Part shown: positions 1-4,556 of the stretch, piece after piece
Layout of the letters: each line of letters opens with the position of its first letter
How positions within the stretch are numbered: position 1 is the first letter of the stretch
Origin: Acinetobacter sp.
GTDB lineage: Bacteria; Pseudomonadota; Gammaproteobacteria; Pseudomonadales; Moraxellaceae
Direction of reading: 5' to 3'
Assembly: GCA_030152605.1 (NCBI GenBank)
Contig: JASLJB010000084.1
Coordinates: 1-5,956 of the forward strand
Length of the DNA: 5,956 nucleotides
The notes under the pieces: generated by a model
What the model was told of the DNA's origin: nothing
The model's input: only the letters and a program-made list of their open reading frames with translations
Databases searched by the model: none
Position numbers and translations under genes: made by a program

Positions 1-683
1 ATCGCTTCGTTATGGCCAAGGGTGAGACGGATCTTGGCATCTTGAATATCTTTGAGAATGGCATGATCAAACACTTCACGCGTGCCCGAACCTTCCTCAC
101 GTAAGATCCATTCGATGTGATTGAAATCTTGCGCATTTAAAGGGCGATCGAGTTGTGCCAATTCATGATCGGGTGCACAGCATACCGCCAACTCATCATC
201 GCGCCAGTGGATACACTGGAGCTGTGGTAAATGACATGAACCTTCGATCAGTGCCAAGTCCAATTGGAATTGATTCACGGCTTCAATCATTTGTCGGGTG
301 TTGCCGACCTGAAGCTGTAAATGTGCTTGCGGTTGTTGTTTTAAGAAATCCGCCATCAAGTCCGGCATCAGATAGTCACTGATGGTCAGCGTGGCACCGA
401 TCCGCAAATCAACACTTTGTAGCTCACCTTTGGCGGCTTGCTCGAAAGCTTCGCTGCGACCCAAAATTTCCAAGGCTTGTGGGAGTAGGTAGCGACCGAG
501 ATCATTCAGTTGCAACCTTTTGCCCAAACGGTCAAAAAGTGGGGCGCCTAAACCATCTTCTAAATCTGCTAAGGCCATGCTAGCGGCACTTTGAGTAAGC
601 CGTACAGCATCGCTAGCCTTGGTCACTGTTCCTTCCTGAGCAACTGCTACAAAAACAGCCAGTTGGCGTAAAGTCATGCGCAT
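1..683 (-). CDS. finR: LysR-type transcriptional regulator, FinR-like, partial (C-terminus beyond left edge)
   Basis: I translated 227 codons by hand from the ATG at 683-681; the reading frame runs off the left edge, so about 70-80 residues of a usual ~300-residue LysR protein are missing. The N-terminus (MRMTLRQLAVFVAVAQEGTV) and residues 20-60, including TQSAAS, LFDR and GKRLQLN, form the winged helix-turn-helix that binds DNA. A linker helix follows, and the substrate-binding domain starts near residue 92 (DLRIGATLTISDYL). Residues 191-206 contain WILREEGSGTRE, typical of the CysL/YeiE/FinR branch. The gene is divergent from fpr, the known arrangement of finR in pseudomonads, where FinR activates fpr under superoxide or redox stress. 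The FinR assignment therefore rests on sequence character plus neighbour. AAGG lies 8 bases before the first ATG and 14 before the second (677), favouring 683. Cysteines at 150, 157, 168 and 169 are visible, but any redox role is speculation. Confidence 0.85.
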   Translation of the reverse strand, partial: MRMTLRQLAVFVAVAQEGTVTKASDAVRLTQSAASMALADLEDGLGAPLFDRLGKRLQLNDLGRYLLPQALEILGRSEAFEQAAKGELQSVDLRIGATLTISDYLMPDLMADFLKQQPQAHLQLQVGNTRQMIEAVNQFQLDLALIEGSCHLPQLQCIHWRDDELAVCCAPDHELAQLDRPLNAQDFNHIEWILREEGSGTREVFDHAILKDIQDAKIRLTLGHNEA

Positions 684-705
684 GAATTTTGCCTTAACAT
701 TTTAA

Positions 706-720
706 ATATTCATTCAATAT
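706..720. promoter_or_regulatory. Candidate LysR-type operator between finR and fpr
   Basis: ATATT-CATTC-AATAT is a perfect 5+5 inverted repeat with a 5-base spacer, and it contains T-N11-A (T707, A719), the classical LysR-family binding signature. It is centred about 30 bases upstream of the finR start and 54 bases upstream of the fpr ATG. It would sit just upstream of the proposed fpr -10 element, suitable for activation of fpr and autorepression of finR. The geometry is seen directly; binding by FinR is inferred. Confidence 0.5.
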
Positions 721-727
721 ACGCGCA

Positions 728-736
728 TGTTACCAT
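728..736 (+). promoter_or_regulatory. Candidate extended -10 promoter of fpr
   Basis: TGT-TACCAT fits the extended -10 pattern TGn-TAnnnT and would start transcription near 743, giving a leader of about 24 bases before the fpr ATG. The matching -35 position (708-713, ATTCAT) is a poor match to consensus and overlaps the LysR-type inverted repeat, consistent with an activator-dependent promoter. The same 11-base string occurs upstream of the 47-residue gene at 2119-2129. Assigned by eye only. Confidence 0.35.
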
Positions 737-766
737 GAGCACTGTCTTTGGTGTCACGTGCAAATC

Positions 767-1528
767 ATGTCTCTTGAGAAGTTTAGTTTAGAAAAAGTGC
801 TTTGGGTCCATCGTTGGACCGATAATCTATTTAGTTTCACCATGACTCGTCCAGCCCATTTCAAATTTACAGCGGGTCAGTTCGCACGAATTGGTCTGAT
901 GGTGGCGGATGAGTTGGTGGTGCGTGCCTATTCTGTGGTCTCATCGCCCTTTGATGAAACCTTAGAATTCTTTTCGATCGTGGTGCCCGATGGCGCATTC
1001 ACCTCCAACTTGCAGCATTTACAGGTCGGTGATGAACTGTATCTGGAAAAAATCCCCTATGGTTTTCTGACCTTAGCGCGCTATCAACAACCTGCGCCGC
1101 AGGATTTGTGGTTGCTTGCCACGGGAACTGGACTCGCGCCATTTATTTCGATGTTACAAGACTTTGAAACTTGGCAGAACTATCAGCAGATTTATTTGGT
1201 TTACAGTGTGCGCAGTCATGCCGAACTGGCCTATGTGGATCGGATTGATGAGATCGTTGCGACCTTTGCAGAAGGGCACACAGGCTTTAAGTTTGTACCG
1301 ATCATCACCCGTGATCCGAGTGCCGAACTGCATGATCGACTGCCGATTCTGATTGAAAATGGTCAGTTAGAACGGGTGGTGGGACAGGCGTTTAATCCTG
1401 AAACCTCACATATTATGCTCTGTGGTAACCCCGATATGGTTGAAGATACCAAAGAAGCACTCAAGGCACGCGGTCTGTCGATGAACCGCCGTGGTGAGGG
1501 CAACATCGCGGTAGAGAACTACTGGTAA
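767..1528 (+). CDS. fpr: Ferredoxin/flavodoxin-NADP+ reductase
   Basis: This 253-residue FAD enzyme moves electrons between NADPH and ferredoxin or flavodoxin in the cytoplasm, supporting iron-sulfur and radical enzymes and redox-stress defence. The FAD-binding barrel (about residues 1-100) holds the RAYS motif at 53-56, which contacts the flavin, and the LEFFSIVVPDG stretch. The NADP-binding domain holds GTGLAP at 120-125, an arginine at 149 (VRS) and one at 182 (TRD) that are likely to bind the 2'-phosphate of NADPH, and LCGNPDMV near 218-225. The chain ends in Tyr-Trp, the aromatic C-terminus found in bacterial Fpr such as that of E. coli. Length is normal for the family (~250-260). The ATG at 767 is preferred: an in-frame GTG at 758 would only add three residues, and neither has a clear Shine-Dalgarno. 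It is divergent from a FinR-like regulator, which probably controls it. Confidence 0.95.
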   Translation: MSLEKFSLEKVLWVHRWTDNLFSFTMTRPAHFKFTAGQFARIGLMVADELVVRAYSVVSSPFDETLEFFSIVVPDGAFTSNLQHLQVGDELYLEKIPYGFLTLARYQQPAPQDLWLLATGTGLAPFISMLQDFETWQNYQQIYLVYSVRSHAELAYVDRIDEIVATFAEGHTGFKFVPIITRDPSAELHDRLPILIENGQLERVVGQAFNPETSHIMLCGNPDMVEDTKEALKARGLSMNRRGEGNIAVENYW

Positions 1529-1549
1529 GTCGTCAGTCGCAGCATCGCA

Positions 1550-1568
1550 ACAGCCGCCGAGCGGCTGT
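1550..1568. terminator. GC-rich hairpin between convergent genes
   Basis: ACAGCCGC-CGA-GCGGCTGT is a perfect 8-base-pair stem with a 3-base loop, placed between the fpr stop (1528) and the stop of the convergent gene (1575). It lacks a T-tract on either strand, so it is not a canonical intrinsic terminator. It may still act as a bidirectional 3'-end stabiliser or weak terminator for both transcripts. Confidence 0.45.
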
Positions 1569-1574
1569 CACGCC

Positions 1575-1997
1575 TTAGTGCACAAACATATCCATAAATT
1601 CACGCAGCTCAGCGATGCAGGACTCTACGTCGCTGCTGAGCCATGTCGGTTCAAATAAGCCTGCATAATGTTCGAGACGGTCAAAGGGCACGATTAAACG
1701 AATCGGGCAGTCCTCTTCGATTAAACGCCACGGAATAATCGGGATCTCATGATCAATCATGGCGGAAACTTGTCGAATATCAATGATGACGGCGTTGATA
1801 CAGTCCGGAAAGGGCATGACTGAAAACTCATCACTGCGACGACGAAAATACTCGATATCGCCCCAAGTCAGTTGCTCAGTCGGTTTATGAAACTCAAGAA
1901 TACCGATGAGATGATTATCACGCGTATGATGCAAAAAACATTCATGTGTTACATCAGTGTCCACATCAAGCGAGACACTATGCCGTTGATAAGCCAT
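1575..1997 (-). CDS. Conserved-looking hypothetical protein, 140 residues, cytoplasmic
   Basis: I do not recognise this protein family. The ATG at 1997 gives a 140-residue soluble, acidic protein with no signal peptide or membrane segment. An in-frame TTG at 2093 would add 32 residues (including a hydrophobic FGLYYLPAFLIWLA stretch) but has no ribosome binding site, and a candidate -10 box (TATACT) lies inside that extension, so the ATG is preferred. The pattern alternates predicted strands and helices: LIGILEFHKP (30-39), NAVIIDIRQV (68-77), CPIRLIVPF (97-105), and a C-terminal helix (DVESCIAELREFM, 123-135). This layout resembles STAS or SpoIIAA-like folds, but that is a guess from pattern only. 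A clear Shine-Dalgarno is not visible. The gene is convergent with fpr and divergent from the 47-residue membrane-protein gene; the context gives no functional hint. Confidence 0.7.
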   Translation of the reverse strand: MAYQRHSVSLDVDTDVTHECFLHHTRDNHLIGILEFHKPTEQLTWGDIEYFRRRSDEFSVMPFPDCINAVIIDIRQVSAMIDHEIPIIPWRLIEEDCPIRLIVPFDRLEHYAGLFEPTWLSSDVESCIAELREFMDMFVH

Positions 1998-2026
1998 AGC
2001 CAACCAGATCAAAAAAGCGGGCAGAT

Positions 2027-2032
2027 AGTATA
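2027..2032 (-). promoter_or_regulatory. Candidate -10 box for the 140-residue hypothetical gene
   Basis: On the minus strand TATACT (5 of 6 matches to TATAAT) lies about 30 bases upstream of the ATG at 1997, giving a predicted leader of roughly 23 bases. No convincing -35 hexamer is seen at the right spacing. Its position inside the longer TTG-started reading frame supports the shorter start. Confidence 0.3.
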
Positions 2033-2118
2033 GCCCAAATTCAGCACTGAAACGGCTTTGCAGATTTACGTTGCAATAAAATATTTTACACAACGCAACA
2101 GTGGCTGAAGGGTGCGAT

Positions 2119-2127
2119 TGTTACCAT
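2119..2127 (+). promoter_or_regulatory. Candidate extended -10 promoter of the 47-residue membrane protein gene
   Basis: TGT-TACCAT fits TGn-TAnnnT and would give a transcript start near 2134, about 30 bases before the ATG. The element and its surroundings (GCG-N2-TGTTACCATGA) match the sequence upstream of fpr. No good -35 is visible, as is common with extended -10 promoters. A short inverted repeat, TCGAT-N6-ATCGA (2136-2151), follows and abuts the ribosome binding site. Confidence 0.35.
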
Positions 2128-2163
2128 GATTTACATCGATAGTTCAATCGAGAGGTGATGAAA

Positions 2164-2307
2164 ATGCAGCATGATTTTACAAAGCCTTCTTATGTGACCA
2201 GTGCTGAAGACCTGCATAAAAAAAGACGCTTACCGGTATATATCTTATTTTTAGTGGGTTTATTCCTCTTTGCAATGCTCACTTATATGATCACGCGCTC
2301 ATTCTGA
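2164..2307 (+). CDS. Small single-pass membrane protein, 47 residues
   Basis: The reading frame begins MQHDFTKPSYVTSAEDLHKK and ends at TGA 2305-2307. AGAGGT at 2151-2156 lies 7 bases before the ATG at 2164, a good Shine-Dalgarno. The in-frame ATG at 2158 is only one base from it and is rejected as the start. Residues 1-18 are polar; KKRR at 19-22 is followed by one strongly hydrophobic segment (about 24-44, LPVYILFLVGLFLFAMLTYM) and a short ITRSF end. By the positive-inside rule the N-terminus should be cytoplasmic. A candidate promoter lies upstream and hairpins follow, so it looks like an independent transcription unit. I do not recognise the family. It could be a subunit or regulator of a membrane complex, but nothing in the sequence says which. 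The ribosome binding site, the charge-then-membrane layout and flanking signals argue for a real gene. Confidence 0.65.
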   Translation: MQHDFTKPSYVTSAEDLHKKRRLPVYILFLVGLFLFAMLTYMITRSF

Positions 2308-2309
2308 GC

Positions 2310-2341
2310 TAGAGAATTAAGCACATCGCGTGAATTCTCTA
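2310..2341. terminator. Hairpin just after the 47-residue gene
   Basis: TAGAGAATT (2310-2318) pairs perfectly with AATTCTCTA (2333-2341), and within the 14-base loop CAC (2322-2324) can pair with GTG (2330-2332). It begins three bases after the TGA stop. The downstream sequence (ATCCTTGTT) is only moderately T-rich, so termination here is probably weak; the structure could also protect the 3' end. Confidence 0.4.
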
Positions 2342-2372
2342 ATCCTTGTTAAAGCCACGGCAAAATTTAAAA

Positions 2373-2406
2373 AAAGACTCTAATGATCTGAATTGTTAGG
2401 GTCTTT
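2373..2406. terminator. Probable bidirectional intrinsic terminator
   Basis: AAAGACTCTAA (2373-2383) pairs with TTAGGGTCTTT (2396-2406), an 11-pair stem with one G-T wobble and a 12-base loop. A run of seven A (2369-2375) on the left gives a T-tract on the minus strand, while the plus strand has only the TTT of the stem followed by ATGC. It is the likely end of the 47-residue gene's transcript and would also stop leftward antisense transcription. Confidence 0.55.
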
Positions 2407-2440
2407 ATGCATAAACAGCAGTATTTTGTTGTATTTATGC
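2404..2440. repeat. Palindrome and inverted repeat in the spacer before the channel-like gene
   Basis: TTTATGCATAAA (2404-2415) is a perfect 12-base palindrome. Its right half GCATAAA (2409-2415) can also pair with TTTATGC at 2434-2440 across an 18-base loop. The element overlaps the end of the preceding terminator stem. It could be an alternative hairpin or a protein-binding site. The rest of the spacer to 2562 is AT-rich, and I found no convincing promoter for the next gene in it. Confidence 0.3.
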
Positions 2441-2562
2441 TGCATTTGATTGAATAAAAAAGCATCTATTACTAAGGTTGATCAGGTGTTGTAACAGTTT
2501 CTTTATCTTGCATGTATTTTAAAAATTAATGTACTTGGGCTATCAGAACAAGAGGTATAAAA

Positions 2563-4218
2563 ATGAATGACTATCTGAGTCGAGATCTGACGGGTAAGTT
2601 TGATCTCATGTATTATTGGGATCAATTTCAACCGATTATTGCAGCAGTTGCCATATTACTATTGGGGTGGTTATTGGCACTGATCATTGCTGCAGGCGTG
2701 AAAAAGCTGCTCAGCAAACTCAATACCAACCATAAATTATCCAATGCTGCTGGGCATACCGTCGCAGCAGAACCGTCCCCGAATTATGAGTCGATACTGG
2801 CCAAGTTTGTATTTTGGTTTATCTTGATCATTGCGATTATTGGGGCGCTGAATGTGCTCAACATCAGCAGTGTTAGTGGCCCGCTCAGTGCCATGATCAC
2901 GCAATTCCTCATGTTCATCCCGAATATTATTGCTGCCTTGATTATCGGCTTTGTCGGATGGATCTTGGCGCGTTTCATCCGCGCCGGTTTAACCCAAGTC
3001 TTGGCCAAAACTCAGTTGGATGAAAAACTCAGTACTGAAGCTGGGGTCAATTCGATCAGTAAAAATATCGCTGATATCGTGTACTGGTTGATTCTATTAC
3101 TGTTCTTGCCAATTATCCTGTCGATCTTGGGCTTAACCGGTTTGTTATTGCCGGTACAGAACATGCTGAATGAGTCGATTGCATTCATTCCAAACCTCTT
3201 TATGGCGGGTGTGATCCTATTTGTGGGTTATATCTTGGCCAAAATTGTACGTGGCATCGTTGAAGGTTTAAGCAACAGTTTGAACCTACAACAACAGGTT
3301 GAAAAAGTAGGCTTATTTAAGAGTTCAAGCCTGTCTTCATTCTTGGGTTCATTTGTCTTTGCCGTGATCATCATCACTGCCTTGATCGTGGCCTTTGAAG
3401 CACTGGGTATTCGTGCCATTTCTGATCCTGCCACAGCGATGCTGTATGAGATCATGAATGCGATACCACACATTATTGCTGCAGCCTTGATCTTGATCGT
3501 GGCCTATGTGGTGTCTCGTTTTGTGGCGCGTATCGTGTCTGAATTGGTTGCCGGTACAGGCGTCGATGAGATTCCAGTCAAATTGGATATGCAACGTTAT
3601 TTGGGTCAAACCAAAGTATCCAATGTCATCGGTTATTTGATCGTCTTCTTTACCATGTTGTTTGCGGTATCCGAAGCCGCCAATCGTCTAGGCTTGCAAC
3701 AGGTCAGTGACTTGATCGCGATGTTTATCCAGTTCGGTTCAAGCATCTTGCTCGGCGCGGTGATCTTGGTGATCGGTTTCTGGCTGGCCAATGTGGTGGC
3801 GAATGTTATTCATCGTGGTGAGTATCGCAGCTCGCGTTGGTTAGCAACCTTGGTCCGTGTCTTGATCATGGGACTGGTTGTTGCGATGGGTCTAAAAGCC
3901 ATGGGCATTGCAGATTCGATCGTGAACTTGGCCTTTGGTTTAACCTTGGGTGCGGTGGCTGTGGCATTTGCCTTGGCCTTTGGTTTGGGCGGTCGTCAGC
4001 CAGCAGAGCGTGTGTTGAATGATTTGATCGACTGTGCCAAAAAAGAATGTGATGCACCGGATGCTCAAGCGGCGACAACAGCAGCACAGCCAAGCGCTGC
4101 GCCAGTGGTAACACCAAGCGCTGTAACGCCTGCGGCAACCCCGATTACTCCGCTGAACCCGAACGTGGGTGGTCAGGATGCAGAGCAACCGAGTTCGGAC
4201 AAAAATGACCTAAATTAA
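2563..4218 (+). CDS. Polytopic membrane protein with conserved TM-helix repeats, mechanosensitive-channel-like
   Basis: A 551-residue inner-membrane protein with about 11 hydrophobic segments (near 23-45, 80-98, 118-138, 172-195, 208-228, 262-281, 300-322, 353-370, 390-412, 428-446, 453-475). It is built of about five repeats spaced ~90 residues apart; each begins with a helix such as IPNIIAALIIGFVGWILARF (119-138). The counterparts start near residues 23, 209, 301 and 390, the middle ones also with IPN or IPH. This is the 'conserved TM helix' repeat of MscS-related and CmpX-type proteins. The last segment (AFGLTLGAVAVAFALAFGLGG, split 457-466 and 467-477) is Gly/Ala-rich like the MscS pore helix, but the usual MscS beta-domain is absent. 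Instead residues ~497-551 are a cytoplasm-like, disordered Ala/Pro/Thr tail. AGAGGT at 2551-2556, six bases before the ATG, supports the start. A role in osmotic or membrane-tension response is family-based inference; gating has not been shown for most members. Confidence 0.88.
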   Translation: MNDYLSRDLTGKFDLMYYWDQFQPIIAAVAILLLGWLLALIIAAGVKKLLSKLNTNHKLSNAAGHTVAAEPSPNYESILAKFVFWFILIIAIIGALNVLNISSVSGPLSAMITQFLMFIPNIIAALIIGFVGWILARFIRAGLTQVLAKTQLDEKLSTEAGVNSISKNIADIVYWLILLLFLPIILSILGLTGLLLPVQNMLNESIAFIPNLFMAGVILFVGYILAKIVRGIVEGLSNSLNLQQQVEKVGLFKSSSLSSFLGSFVFAVIIITALIVAFEALGIRAISDPATAMLYEIMNAIPHIIAAALILIVAYVVSRFVARIVSELVAGTGVDEIPVKLDMQRYLGQTKVSNVIGYLIVFFTMLFAVSEAANRLGLQQVSDLIAMFIQFGSSILLGAVILVIGFWLANVVANVIHRGEYRSSRWLATLVRVLIMGLVVAMGLKAMGIADSIVNLAFGLTLGAVAVAFALAFGLGGRQPAERVLNDLIDCAKKECDAPDAQAATTAAQPSAAPVVTPSAVTPAATPITPLNPNVGGQDAEQPSSDKNDLN

Positions 4219-4234
4219 GCTTTAAATATTCCAC

Positions 4235-4270
4235 AAGATCGATCACGCTTGTGCGTGGTCGATTTTTTTT
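4235..4270 (+). terminator. Strong intrinsic terminator after the channel-like gene
   Basis: ATCGATCACGC (4238-4248), a TTGT loop and GCGTGGTCGAT (4253-4263) form an 11-pair stem with one wobble, followed by eight T (4263-4270). The AAG before the stem can extend pairing into the T-tract. It lies 16 bases after the stop codon and is the best terminator in the window. Confidence 0.9.
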
Positions 4271-4317
4271 CACAATTGGTTTTTAGACGCAGTTTTTACA
4301 AGCACAAGGAGCAACCT

Positions 4318-4524
4318 ATGCCAAAGGGAAAACCCAATAAGCTCATCGCACCGATTGTTATCGCAGGGATCACGGTTGGATTCTTGGTCAGTGCTTATAA
4401 ATTTATTATTCATGACCATAAAAGCAAAAAAAGTCATCCGGCGCCACAGCCCGAAACTTCAGATCCAGAAAATACTGAATCTTTAGTCTCAAAGCCAAAC
4501 ACGTCGGATGCATCGATTGATTAA
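4318..4524 (+). CDS. Small single-pass membrane protein, 68 residues
   Basis: The ATG at 4318 is preceded by a perfect AAGGAG (4306-4311) with a six-base spacer, which fixes the start. A longer in-frame reading from the ATG at 4249 would begin inside the terminator hairpin and is rejected. The protein starts MPKGKPNK, followed by one hydrophobic segment (about residues 9-31, IAPIVIAGITVGFLVSAYKF), then a basic stretch (HDHKSKKSH) and a polar, Pro/Ser/Thr/Asp-rich tail to residue 68 that is probably disordered. Charges on both sides make the orientation uncertain. It has no recognised domain. It follows the channel-like gene but is separated from it by a strong terminator, and no clear promoter lies in the 47 bases between them, so expression may depend on read-through or on a weak promoter I cannot see. 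The function is unknown. Confidence 0.75.
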   Translation: MPKGKPNKLIAPIVIAGITVGFLVSAYKFIIHDHKSKKSHPAPQPETSDPENTESLVSKPNTSDASID

Positions 4525-4556
4525 CGCGATCTATCTACAGACTTGCGTTGATGCAT
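4508..4556. other. Interrupted hairpin spanning the convergent gene ends
   Basis: ATGCATC (4508-4514) pairs with GATGCAT (4550-4556), and AACGC (4523-4527) with GCGTT (4545-4549), leaving an 8-base bulge on the left and a 17-base loop. The structure covers the last codons and stop of the 68-residue gene and reaches the stop codon of the convergent oxidoreductase gene. No T-tract follows. It may help end transcription from both sides, but chance pairing cannot be excluded. Confidence 0.3.

Noticed and set aside
155..382. Plus-strand open frame of 75 codons
   Set aside because: It lies wholly antisense to the LysR-type regulator, has no domain-like character, and is a shadow of that gene.
758..766. 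GTG at 758 as the fpr start
   Set aside because: It adds only three residues, has no better ribosome binding site than the ATG at 767, and family N-termini fit the ATG.
2077..2088. AT palindrome TAAAATATTTTA flanked by GTTGC and GCAAC
   Set aside because: Palindromes of this composition are frequent in AT-rich spacers, and the flanking pair is not centred on it; too weak to call an operator.
1998..2093. N-terminal extension of the 140-residue protein from a TTG at 2093
   Set aside because: It has no ribosome binding site, uses a rare start codon, and would include the candidate -10 box.
2784..3609. Minus-strand open frames within the channel-like gene
   Set aside because: They are shadows caused by codon bias in a long hydrophobic gene; no start signals or recognisable motifs.
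4249..4317. Longer start for the 68-residue protein
   Set aside because: It begins inside the loop of the intrinsic terminator, whereas the ATG at 4318 has a perfect Shine-Dalgarno.
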